In this document: one piece after another, positions 25,626 through 33,335 of the stretch | Layout of the letters: the number at the start of each line of letters is the position of its first letter | How positions within the stretch are numbered: the stretch's first letter is position 1 | DNA from: Actinomycetospora soli | GTDB taxonomy: Bacteria > Actinomycetota > Actinomycetes > Mycobacteriales > Pseudonocardiaceae | DNA length: 64,000 nucleotides | Assembly: GCF_021026295.1 (NCBI RefSeq) | Contig: NZ_JAJNDA010000003.1 | Coordinates: 310,001-374,000 of the forward strand | Direction of reading: 5' to 3' | The notes under the pieces: model-generated | The model's input: the letters and a program-made list of their open reading frames with translations, nothing else | What the model was told of the DNA's origin: nothing | Database searches by the model: none | Program-made: the position numbers and the translations under genes

Positions 25626-27758
25626 ATGACCACCGCAGCCACCGATCTCCGGGCGGACGCCGAGGCCACCCTGCAGCGCCTGGCCGGGCCCGACGCCCGG
25701 CTGCGGGAGGACCAGTGGCGGGCGATCGAGGCGCTCGTCGCGCACGGGCGGCGGGCGCTGGTGGTGCAGCGCACCGGGTGGGGCAAGTCGGCGGTCTACT
25801 TCGTGGCCACGGCGCTGCTGCGGGCGCGCGGGAAGGGCCCGACGGTGATCGTCAGCCCGCTGCTCGCGCTGATGCGCAACCAGATCGAGGCGGCCGAGCG
25901 CGCGGGGATCCGGGCCGTGACGGTCAACTCGGCGAACACCGACGACTGGCAGGCCGTGTACGGCGAGGTCCGCGCCGGCGAGGTCGACGTGCTGCTCGTC
26001 AGCCCGGAACGGCTGAACAACCCGGAGTTCCGCGACCAGGTGCTCCCCGAGCTCTCGCGCACCGCGGGGCTGCTCGTGGTCGACGAGGCGCACTGCATCT
26101 CCGACTGGGGGCACGACTTCCGACCCGACTACCGGCGGCTCCGCACGTTGATCTCGGAGCTGCCCGACGGCGTGCCGGTCCTCGCCACCACGGCGACGGC
26201 GAACGACCGGGTCACCACCGACGTGGCCGACCAGCTCGGCGTCAGCGGCCAGGGCGACGGTGCGCTCGTGGTGCGCGGCGAGCTGGACCGCGAGTCGCTG
26301 CACCTCAACGTGCTGTCGCTGGCGAAGGGCGCCGACCGCTTCGCGTGGCTCGCGCAGCACCTCGACGAGCTCCCGGGCTCGGGGATCGTCTACACGCTCA
26401 CGGTCAGCGCCGCCGACGAGCTCGCCGCGTTCCTGCGCGAGCGCGGCCACGCCGTCACCGCCTACACCGGGAAGACCGACCCGGCCGACCGCGAGCGCGC
26501 GGAGGACGACCTGCTGGCGAACCGGGTCAAGGCGCTCGTCGCCACGTCGGCGCTCGGGATGGGCTTCGACAAGCCCGACCTCGGCTTCGTCGTCCACCTC
26601 GGGGCACCGCAGTCGCCGGTCGCGTACTACCAGCAGATCGGCCGTGCCGGCCGTGGCGTGGAGCGCGCGGAGGTGCTCCTGCTGCCCGGGCCGGAGGACC
26701 GCGACATCTGGGCCTACTTCGCCTCGCTGGCCTTCCCCGGGGAGCCGCAGGTGCGGGTGGCGCTGTCGGTGCTCGGCGACGCGGGGCGCCCGCTGTCCAC
26801 CGCCGCCCTGGAGCCGCGCGTCGAGCTGTCCCGCGGGCGCCTCGAGATGATGCTGAAGGTCCTCGACACCGACGGCGCGGTGAAGCGGGTGAAGGGTGGC
26901 TGGGAGGCCACCGGGCAGCCCTGGGAGTACGACGGCAAGCGCTACCTCGGCCTCGCGAAGGCGCGGCGCGCCGAGCAGCAGGCGATGCTCGACTACATCA
27001 CCACCGACGGCTGCCGGATGGAGTTCCTGCGTCGCCAGCTCGACGACCCCGGCGCGCGCCCGTGCGGGCGGTGCGACAACTGCACCGGGAGGCACTACGA
27101 CCCGTCGGTCGGCGAGGACGTCCGGGTGCAGGCCCAGGAGGTGCTCGACCGGCCGGGGGTGCCGCTCGCGCCCCGCAAGCAGTGGCCGAGCGGGATGGAC
27201 GCCCTGGACGTCCCGCTCAAGGGGAAGATCAAGCCGGAGGAGGCCGCCGAGGAGGGCCGCGCCATCGGGCGGCTCACCGACGTCGGGTGGGGGCCGCGGC
27301 TGCGGCCGCTGCTGCGCGGCGACGACCTGGTGCCCGACGCGGTGGTGGACGCCGCCGTGGAGGTCCTCAAGGGGTGGGGCTGGTCGCAGCGGCCCAGCGG
27401 GATCGTGTGGCTGCCCAGCCGGGGCCGCCCGGCGCTCGTGGAGAGCTTCGCGCAGCGCATCGCGTCGATCGGCCGCCTGCCGCTGGTCGGGGCCCTCGCC
27501 GACGACGCGCCGCCGGTCTACTCCGACCCGGAGGACGACAGTGAGCCGGAGCCGCCGAACTCCGCCCAGCGCCTCGCCGAGGTGTACCGGCGGCTGTCCG
27601 TGCCCGACGGGCTCGACCCGGCCGCGCTGCAGGCGGGACCGGTGCTGCTGATCGACGACGTGTCCGACTCGGGCTGGACGCTCACCGTCGCGGCGATGCT
27701 GCTGCGCCGCGCGGGCGCCCCGGCGGTGCTGCCGCTGACCCTGGCGACGACGAACTGA
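25626..27758 (+). CDS. RecQ-type DNA helicase with C-terminal phosphoribosyltransferase-like domain
   Basis: A 710-residue protein. Residues 1-490 are a RecQ-type superfamily 2 helicase: QRTGWGKSAVYF (a variant Walker A), VVDEAHCISDWGHDFRPDY, TATAN, GMGFDKPDLGFVVHLGAPQSPVAYYQQIGRAGR and the zinc cysteines (CRMEF ... CGRCDNC). The C-terminal about 200 residues end in VLLIDDVSDSGWTL, a PRPP-binding-loop signature of the PRTase fold. It should unwind recombination or repair intermediates; the tail may bind nucleotides. Divergent from the GntR-acdS operon. Confidence 0.9.
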   Translation: MTTAATDLRADAEATLQRLAGPDARLREDQWRAIEALVAHGRRALVVQRTGWGKSAVYFVATALLRARGKGPTVIVSPLLALMRNQIEAAERAGIRAVTVNSANTDDWQAVYGEVRAGEVDVLLVSPERLNNPEFRDQVLPELSRTAGLLVVDEAHCISDWGHDFRPDYRRLRTLISELPDGVPVLATTATANDRVTTDVADQLGVSGQGDGALVVRGELDRESLHLNVLSLAKGADRFAWLAQHLDELPGSGIVYTLTVSAADELAAFLRERGHAVTAYTGKTDPADRERAEDDLLANRVKALVATSALGMGFDKPDLGFVVHLGAPQSPVAYYQQIGRAGRGVERAEVLLLPGPEDRDIWAYFASLAFPGEPQVRVALSVLGDAGRPLSTAALEPRVELSRGRLEMMLKVLDTDGAVKRVKGGWEATGQPWEYDGKRYLGLAKARRAEQQAMLDYITTDGCRMEFLRRQLDDPGARPCGRCDNCTGRHYDPSVGEDVRVQAQEVLDRPGVPLAPRKQWPSGMDALDVPLKGKIKPEEAAEEGRAIGRLTDVGWGPRLRPLLRGDDLVPDAVVDAAVEVLKGWGWSQRPSGIVWLPSRGRPALVESFAQRIASIGRLPLVGALADDAPPVYSDPEDDSEPEPPNSAQRLAEVYRRLSVPDGLDPAALQAGPVLLIDDVSDSGWTLTVAAMLLRRAGAPAVLPLTLATTN

Positions 27759-27777
27759 CGCGCCGGCGCCCGGTCTC

Positions 27778-27783
27778 TATCGT
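27778..27783 (+). promoter_or_regulatory. -10 element of a leaderless small membrane gene
   Basis: TATCGT ends 6 bases before the ATG at 27790. No Shine-Dalgarno sequence lies in between. A -35 is not evident. Confidence 0.5.
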
Positions 27784-27789
27784 CAGCGC

Positions 27790-27990
27790 ATGCGCGCCCG
27801 GACCCCGCTCCGCATCGTCGGCGTCGTCGCCGCCCTGCTCGGCCTGCTGTTCGCCCTGCAGGGCCTCGGCCTGGTCGGCGGCAGCTTCATGACCGGGCAG
27901 CGGCTCTGGCTGGTCATCGGGATCGTGCTCGTCGTCCTCGGGCTCCTCGTGGCGTCCGGCGGGCTGTTCCGCCGCGGCCCGCGCCGCTGA
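27790..27990 (+). CDS. Small two-helix membrane protein (66 aa)
   Basis: A 66-residue protein with two hydrophobic helices (IVGVVAALLGLLFALQGLGLV and LWLVIGIVLVVLGLLVASGGLF), a short loop, and a basic C-terminus (RRGPRR). Such proteins are common in actinobacteria and have no known function. Its own -10 box suggests a separate leaderless transcript. It converges on rpmF. Confidence 0.7.
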   Translation: MRARTPLRIVGVVAALLGLLFALQGLGLVGGSFMTGQRLWLVIGIVLVVLGLLVASGGLFRRGPRR

Positions 27991-27998
27991 GGCGGCCC

Positions 27999-28169
27999 CT
28001 AGTCGTCCGGGCGCAGGATGCCGCGCTGGTAGGCCCGCACCAGCCGGCGCGGCACGCGGATCTCGCGCCCGTCGACCGTGATCGGCACGAGGTCCGGGGC
28101 CTCGGCCTTCCACTGCGAGCGGCGGGCGTGGGTGTTGGCGCGGGACATCCGACGCTTCGGGACAGCCAT
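27999..28169 (-). CDS. rpmF: 50S ribosomal protein L32, zinc-free form
   Basis: A 56-residue L32 ([21 protein letters not shown]...). The four zinc-binding cysteines of the C+ form are all absent, so this is a C- paralogue of the type expressed under zinc shortage to release zinc from ribosomes. ATG 28169 gives the exact family start. A Zur-like box overlaps the promoter region just upstream. A zinc-containing copy would be expected elsewhere in the genome. Confidence 0.93.
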   Translation of the reverse strand: MAVPKRRMSRANTHARRSQWKAEAPDLVPITVDGREIRVPRRLVRAYQRGILRPDD

Positions 28170-28177
28170 GCACGAGA

Positions 28178-28192
28178 TGATAACCGTTACCA
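28178..28192 (-). promoter_or_regulatory. Zur-like operator and -10 box for zinc-free L32
   Basis: TGATAACCGTTACCA is a 15-base inverted repeat around one base (6 of 7 pairs match), like actinobacterial Zur boxes (TGAAAATCATTTTCA-type). It overlaps the -10-like TATCAT (28182-28177), which ends 7 bases before the ATG, so Zur binding would block transcription when zinc is ample. The match is by eye only. Confidence 0.55.
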
Positions 28193-28207
28193 ACAACGCC
28201 GGTCGGC

Positions 28208-28241
28208 GCGAGTGTCACGTGAGGCATGCCGAGCCACTCGC
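28208..28241. repeat. Short palindromic repeat between rpmF and the acyl-CoA synthetase gene (family B, short form)
   Basis: GCGAGTG (28208-28214) and CACTCGC (28235-28241) are perfect 7-base arms around 20 bases. Its left part matches 10542-10562 at 17 of 21 positions. Confidence 0.5.
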
Positions 28242-28358
28242 GAAGCTGCCCGGTGCACCGCTCGCGGCGGACGCAGACACCCCTCCCGGACACTGGACGG
28301 CACTCGATCATTCGGTGAGAGTGACCGGGCACCTGCACGGCCGGAGGAAAGGGACGAC

Positions 28359-29873
28359 GTGGACACCCGCGCCAACACCGTGGACGGCGTCCTGCGCCGT
28401 AGCGCCCGCCGCACGCCCGACCGTCCGGCGCTGGTCTTCGACGACCGGACGTGGACCTACCGCGAGCTCGACGAGGCCACCACCCGCACGGCCGCCTGGC
28501 TGCGCGGGCTCGGCGTGGGCCAGGGCGACCGCGTCGCCACCTACGGCCGCAACTCCGACGCCTACGTGCTCAGCTTCCTCGGTGCCGCCCGCCTCGGCGC
28601 GGTGCACGTGCCCGTCAACTACGCGCTCACCGGCGAGGAGCTCGCGTACCTCGTCGACCAGTCCGGCTCGAAGGTCCTGATCGTCGACCCCGCGCTCGCC
28701 GGCCACGTCGACGCCCTCGACCGCCGGCCCGACCAGGTCGTCCCGATGCGGGACGCCCCCGGCAGCCTGCTCGACGCCGCGCGGACCGGGGCGGTGCCCG
28801 AGCTCGACGTCACCGTCGACGACGGCGACCTCGTCCAGCTGCTCTACACGAGCGGCACGACGTCGAAGCCCAAGGGCGCGATGATGACCCACCGCGGCCT
28901 CGTCCACCACTACGTCTCCTGCATCCACGCGCTGACGCTGGAGCAGGGCGACGACCCGCTGGTCTGCATGCCGATCTACCACTCGGCGGGCATGCACGTG
29001 TTCACGCTGCCCTACCTCGCGGTCGGCGCGACGGTGCGGATGATGGAGGCCCCGGACGTCCCGGAGATCCTCCGCCGCGTGGAGGCCGAGCGCATCGGGT
29101 CGCTGTTCCTCGCCCCCACGGTGTGGGTGCCGGCCGTGAACCACGCCGACTTCGCGACGCGGGACCTCTCCAGCCTCCGCAAGGCCCACTACGGCGCGTC
29201 GATCATGCCCGGCCCGATCCTCGCGCGGCTGCGCGAGCGACTGCCGGAGCTCGGCGTCTACAACTGCTTCGGCCAGTCCGAGATCGGACCGCTCGCCACC
29301 GTCCTGCAGCCCGAGGAGCACGACGAGCGCCCGGAGTCCTGCGGGCGGCCGGTCCTGTTCGTCGAGCTGCGGGTGATCGACGAGAACGGCGACGACGTCG
29401 CCCCCGGCGAGTCGGGCGAGGTCGTGTACCGCTCGCCCCAGCTCTGCGAGGGCTACTGGGACAAGCCCGAGGAGACCGCGGAGGCGTTCCGGGATGGCTG
29501 GTTCCACTCCGGCGACCTCGTCCGCATCGACGAGCAGGGCTTCATCACCGTCGTCGACCGGATCAAGGACGTCATCAACACCGGCGGCATCCTCGTCGCG
29601 TCCCGCGAGGTGGAGGACGCGCTCTACACCCACGAGGCGGTCGCCGAGGTCGCCGTGATCGGGACGCCCGACGACCGGTGGATCGAGGCGGTCACGGCGT
29701 TCGTCGTGCTGCGCCCCGAGCACGCCGACGGGTTCGAGCCGGCCGCCCTCGTCGAGCACGCACGGGGCCGGCTCGCGAAGTACAAGGTGCCGAAGTCCGT
29801 GCACCTGATCGAGGAACTGCCGCGCAACCAGTCGGGCAAGCTCCTCAAGCGGGTCCTGCGGGACACGGTGTGA
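28359..29873 (+). CDS. Acyl-CoA synthetase (AMP-forming)
   Basis: A 504-residue ANL-superfamily ligase that activates a carboxylic acid as acyl-AMP and then acyl-CoA. Motifs: P-loop-like YTSGTTSKPKGAMMTH, NCFGQSEIG (A5), GWFHSGDLVRIDEQG (A7), DRIKDVINTGG (A8) and the catalytic Lys in QSGKLLKR (A10). Acyl chain preference cannot be read; fatty acyl is likely. GTG 28359 has AAAGGG and GGAGG upstream. The stop overlaps the start of the next gene (GTGA), so the two products are made together. Confidence 0.93.
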   Translation: MDTRANTVDGVLRRSARRTPDRPALVFDDRTWTYRELDEATTRTAAWLRGLGVGQGDRVATYGRNSDAYVLSFLGAARLGAVHVPVNYALTGEELAYLVDQSGSKVLIVDPALAGHVDALDRRPDQVVPMRDAPGSLLDAARTGAVPELDVTVDDGDLVQLLYTSGTTSKPKGAMMTHRGLVHHYVSCIHALTLEQGDDPLVCMPIYHSAGMHVFTLPYLAVGATVRMMEAPDVPEILRRVEAERIGSLFLAPTVWVPAVNHADFATRDLSSLRKAHYGASIMPGPILARLRERLPELGVYNCFGQSEIGPLATVLQPEEHDERPESCGRPVLFVELRVIDENGDDVAPGESGEVVYRSPQLCEGYWDKPEETAEAFRDGWFHSGDLVRIDEQGFITVVDRIKDVINTGGILVASREVEDALYTHEAVAEVAVIGTPDDRWIEAVTAFVVLRPEHADGFEPAALVEHARGRLAKYKVPKSVHLIEELPRNQSGKLLKRVLRDTV

Positions 29874-30538
29874 CGGCGCCCGCGGCCCGCCGCGGGAACT
29901 GGTTCACCCGTGGTGGCTGGTGGTTCCTCGTCCACGTGCTGAGCCTGGGCGTGCTGGCGGCGGTGCCCTTCACCCACGCCGCCACGGTCAGCCGCCGTCG
30001 GGCGCACGCCGCGCTCGCCGCCGCCGTCACCGTCGGCACGGTGCTCTGGATCGTGCTGGCCGCCTCGGCTCCGCGCGACAGCACGGGCCGCGCGTACGGC
30101 CCGGTCAACGCGATCGCGGCCCTGGTCTTCTTCCTCCTCCTGGTCGGCGGGGTCGCCGCTCTCATCGTGCTCCGACGGCAGGTCTACGGCGCGGGCGCAC
30201 CGGCCACCGACCCCGCCCTCGCCCGGGCGCTCGCGGGACGGCAGCGCCGCACCGAGGCGCGGCGCCTGGTCGCCGAGGACCCCCTGCTCGCCCGCGAGCT
30301 ACGCATCGGCCGCCCGGACCTGCCGCGCGAGTACGACGACGGCGGGCTCGTCGACCTCAACGCGGCCCCGGCCCCGGCCATCGCCGACGTCTGCGGACTC
30401 GACCCCACCCACGCGGGACGCATCGTGCAGGCCCGCCAGGCCGCGGGGCGGTTCGGGTCCGTCGAGGACGTCTTCTCCTGGACCGAGCTCCCCGTGGAGA
30501 CGTGGGACCGCATACGTGATCGCGCCGTGACGCTCTGA
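29870..30538 (+). CDS. Membrane protein with C-terminal helix-hairpin-helix domain
   Basis: A 222-residue protein. Three or so hydrophobic helices lie in residues 15-105 (WWFLVHVLSLGVLAAVPF, AALAAAVTVGTVLWIVLAA, AIAALVFFLLLVGGVAALIVL). A cytosolic basic linker follows, then a C-terminal ComEA-like HhH unit (VDLNAAPAPAIADVCGLDPTHAGRIVQARQ...). HhH pairs usually bind DNA non-specifically. No function is known for this combination. Translationally coupled to the acyl-CoA synthetase. Confidence 0.75.
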   Translation: MTAPAARRGNWFTRGGWWFLVHVLSLGVLAAVPFTHAATVSRRRAHAALAAAVTVGTVLWIVLAASAPRDSTGRAYGPVNAIAALVFFLLLVGGVAALIVLRRQVYGAGAPATDPALARALAGRQRRTEARRLVAEDPLLARELRIGRPDLPREYDDGGLVDLNAAPAPAIADVCGLDPTHAGRIVQARQAAGRFGSVEDVFSWTELPVETWDRIRDRAVTL

Positions 30539-30576
30539 GCGACACGCCGGTACCCGGGACCACGCGACCCGGATGA

Positions 30577-32178
30577 GTGACTCCTGAGAGCGTTTCGTAC
30601 GGTCGGGGGATCGACCTCACGAGCCTCCCCGCCCGTCGTCGGGGAACCGGACTGCGCACGGCGGTCCTCGACCTGCGCGACGCCGCCACCGCGATCCCCC
30701 GGACCGTCGCCGTCCCGGTGGCGGTCGGGCTGTCGACGGCGCTCGCGACCGTGCTCGCCCTCGCCCTGCGGATCGGGCTGGTCACGCTGCCGGGGCTCGG
30801 CGGCGGGCTGATCGGCGCCGGGGACAACGGGGACGCGTTCCGGCTGTTCTGCACCGCGGGCCTCACCCCGGACACCCCGTCCCGGGTCTCGCTCTGGCGG
30901 GGCGTGGTGGTCACCGCCTTCACCTCCGGCGCCCAGCCCTGCACCGCCGCGCCGTCCTCGTCGGCGTTCCTGCTGGGCCTGGTGGTCCCGGGCGGTCCGG
31001 CGACGTGGTCCCTGACCGCCTACGCGTGGCTGCTCGCGGGCCTCGCCGCCGGCGTCGTCGGGATCGGGGCGGCGACCCTGGCCACGGTGCGCCCGTGGCG
31101 GGCGGTGCTCGTGGTGGTCCCGCTGGTCGGGCTGCTCGGCGTCTCGTGGTGGACGCGCTTCCTGGTCTCGCTCTACGCCGAGCCGACCGCGCTGGTGGCC
31201 GCCGTCGCGGTCCTCGTCGGGCTGCTCGTCGTCGCCGGGACCCGGCCCGAGCACCGGAACCAGCGCCTCGTCGCCCTCGCGCTGCTCGGGCTCGGGGGGC
31301 TCCTCGGGGCGACCTCGAAGCCCGGGTTCGTGCCGATCGGCCTGGTCGCCGCGGCCTGCGCCGCGCTGGTGGTCGTCCGGTCGCGGTCCCGACGGCAGGT
31401 GTGGCGGCTCGCCGGGCCGCTGGTCGCGGTGGCGCTGCTGGCCGGATCCGCGTACCCGGTGAGCGCCGCGATCGAGGGCCAGGAGCGCACGTACGCGCCG
31501 GTCAACGCCCACAACCTGATCTTCACCGCGGTCATGCCCGAGGTCGGGCCGGACGTCGTCGTCCCGGCCCTGGGCCTGCCTCCCGGCGCGGCCGCCCACT
31601 CCGGCGAGGGCTACTACTGGGCCGGCGGCCTCGGCATCCCGGGCTGGGCGACGGCCGTCGGCGACCGGCCCGACGAGGCCCGCGCCACCGCCCGCACGCT
31701 GCTGCTCGAGCACCCCGGGGCGTTCGCGACGATGGTCGGGCGCGGCCTCACCGCCACCCTGCGGCCCCAGCTGACCTACCTGCCGTCGGAACCCTTCGGC
31801 ACCGCTCCCGAGCACTTCGAGGGCCGGACGGTCTACCCCGAGGCGGGCCCGCAGACGAGCCTGCTCGTCCGGTGGCTGGACGCCATCCCGCTCGGCTGGC
31901 TGCCGCTCGCCCTCGTCGTCACGGCGCTCGCGGCGGCCGCCGCGACGGTGCTCCCCCGGGTGCGGCGGGGCGACCCGCTGGTCGTCGGGCTGGTCCGCGT
32001 CGCCGGCGCGGCGGCGCTGCTCGGGCTCGGCATCGTCACCCTCGCGGTCGCCGGCGACGGCTACTACGAGCTCTCCAAGCACGTCTGGCTCGGCTCGTAC
32101 CTGTTCCTGACGGCGGGTGTCACCGGTCTGGCTGCCGTGGTCGCCGCGGCGACGGCCCGGTTCCGCCGCCGCGCCTGA
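30577..32178 (+). CDS. Polytopic membrane protein, possible GT-C type glycosyltransferase
   Basis: A 533-residue protein with about ten to twelve hydrophobic helices. An early extracytoplasmic loop contains GAGDNGDAFRL, and later loops contain WWTRFLVSLYAEPTAL and SKPGFVP. Acidic residues after the first helix and a YAEP-type motif recall lipid-linked-sugar (GT-C) glycosyltransferases, but this is a weak resemblance. The start is uncertain: GTG 30577 opens the frame, and the promoter-like TACGGT lies downstream of it at 30598-30603. Confidence 0.6.
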   Translation: MTPESVSYGRGIDLTSLPARRRGTGLRTAVLDLRDAATAIPRTVAVPVAVGLSTALATVLALALRIGLVTLPGLGGGLIGAGDNGDAFRLFCTAGLTPDTPSRVSLWRGVVVTAFTSGAQPCTAAPSSSAFLLGLVVPGGPATWSLTAYAWLLAGLAAGVVGIGAATLATVRPWRAVLVVVPLVGLLGVSWWTRFLVSLYAEPTALVAAVAVLVGLLVVAGTRPEHRNQRLVALALLGLGGLLGATSKPGFVPIGLVAAACAALVVVRSRSRRQVWRLAGPLVAVALLAGSAYPVSAAIEGQERTYAPVNAHNLIFTAVMPEVGPDVVVPALGLPPGAAAHSGEGYYWAGGLGIPGWATAVGDRPDEARATARTLLLEHPGAFATMVGRGLTATLRPQLTYLPSEPFGTAPEHFEGRTVYPEAGPQTSLLVRWLDAIPLGWLPLALVVTALAAAAATVLPRVRRGDPLVVGLVRVAGAAALLGLGIVTLAVAGDGYYELSKHVWLGSYLFLTAGVTGLAAVVAAATARFRRRA

Positions 32179-32182
32179 CGCC

Positions 32183-33118
32183 TCAGGACCGGACGTAGGT
32201 CCGGGTCCCGATGATCGTCGTCCCGGCCGGCAACTGCGCCATCCCGGGGTTCGGCCCGTCGGGTCCGCCCTTGTCGATCTGGTACTGCAGCAGGGCGTTG
32301 CTGGCCGCGGCGTCGGCGAAGAACAGGTCGATGCGGTACGTCGCGGTGTCGGGGTCGAACTGGCGGCCGAGGTAGTACTGCCCGCAGTCGAAGGTCTCGT
32401 CGGTGCGGGTGACGCACGGCTTGTCCTGCGGGAAGAAACGCCCGGTGCCCGGGTCGAACGTGGTCGCCCACAGCAGGGTGCCCTCGGGCAGCCCGTTGTA
32501 GCTGCCGCCCGTGCGGAAGGTCTTCGGCACCGTGGTGGTGACGGGATCGAGGATCGTCGCGGAGGCCGGCTCCCGCGGCCCGGGCCACGTCGCCAGGGCC
32601 ACCGCGCCCAGCGCCACACCGGCGCCGAGCAGCAGGGAGACCACGGCGACGAGCGCCACCGGCACCCGACGTCGGGAGGACGGTGCGGGCTGCGGCGCCG
32701 GAGCGGGCCGCTCGGGCGCGACGACGGCGCGCGGCGCCGCCTCGGCCGCCCAGGGCGGCGGGTCCGCGGTCACCGCCTCGCCGGCGCGACGACGGGTCTC
32801 GAGGTCGTGCAGGTGCGCCCAGTAGGCGCTCCACGACTCGACCTCGTCGTCGTCCGCCCCGGCCGCCCGCAGCACCGCCCGCACGAGCGGCAGGTCGGGG
32901 AACGTCTCCCCGCGCAGCGCCTTCGCGAGGGCCGAGCGGCTCAGTCGGACGTTCTCCGGGAACCGCGCGAGGATCGTGTCGAGCGTCGGTTCCCCGAGTT
33001 CGGTCAGTGCGGCGCGCAGCCAGTGCGCCAGCTCCCGGCGCGGTGTGCCGTCGCGTTCCACCCGTGTGGGCCGCCGTCCCGGTTCCCCCCGTCGCGGCCC
33101 CTCCCCCTGCTCCCCCAT
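32183..33118 (-). CDS. Membrane-anchored protein with N-terminal helix-turn-helix-like domain
   Basis: A 311-residue protein. Residues 25-105 look like a DNA-binding helical domain (LAHWLRAALTELGEPTLDTILARF ... SRSALAKALRG). After a Pro/Ala linker comes one membrane helix (VPVALVAVVSLLLGAGVALGAVALATW), then about 130 extracytoplasmic residues with two Cys (KPCVTRTDETFDCGQYY) that could form a disulfide. This layout would let an outside signal affect DNA binding. No target is visible. ATG 33118. It converges on the polytopic membrane gene. Confidence 0.65.
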   Translation of the reverse strand: MGEQGEGPRRGEPGRRPTRVERDGTPRRELAHWLRAALTELGEPTLDTILARFPENVRLSRSALAKALRGETFPDLPLVRAVLRAAGADDDEVESWSAYWAHLHDLETRRRAGEAVTADPPPWAAEAAPRAVVAPERPAPAPQPAPSSRRRVPVALVAVVSLLLGAGVALGAVALATWPGPREPASATILDPVTTTVPKTFRTGGSYNGLPEGTLLWATTFDPGTGRFFPQDKPCVTRTDETFDCGQYYLGRQFDPDTATYRIDLFFADAAASNALLQYQIDKGGPDGPNPGMAQLPAGTTIIGTRTYVRS

Positions 33119-33260
33119 GGGTTGTCACTATGCCGCACGCGTGGGAGAGAAATACCTGGTCGGGCGGGCCTTCGTGTCGACCTTTTCGGCGCGGGTGGCG
33201 CGCGACCCGATCTTCTCGGTATCTCTGTGCGGGACGGCGCGAGGGGGGACGGGCCGTCAA

Positions 33261-33286
33261 CCGTGGCCGGCTCCGGCCGGCCACGG
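33261..33286. terminator. Second hairpin in the gap after the symporter gene
   Basis: CCGTGGCCGG (33261-33270) and CCGGCCACGG (33277-33286) form a perfect 10-bp stem with a 6-base loop, upstream of the HTH membrane gene and downstream of the symporter gene. Confidence 0.55.
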
Positions 33287-33300
33287 CCGCTGGGGGGGAG

Positions 33301-33326
33301 CGGCCGGGCACCACGGTGCCCGGCCG
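33301..33326 (-). terminator. Hairpin terminator of the symporter gene
   Basis: CGGCCGGGCACC (33301-33312) and GGTGCCCGGCCG (33315-33326) are perfect 12-base inverted repeats, 9 bases past the stop of the symporter gene. Confidence 0.7.
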
Positions 33327-33335
33327 TGGCCCGCG

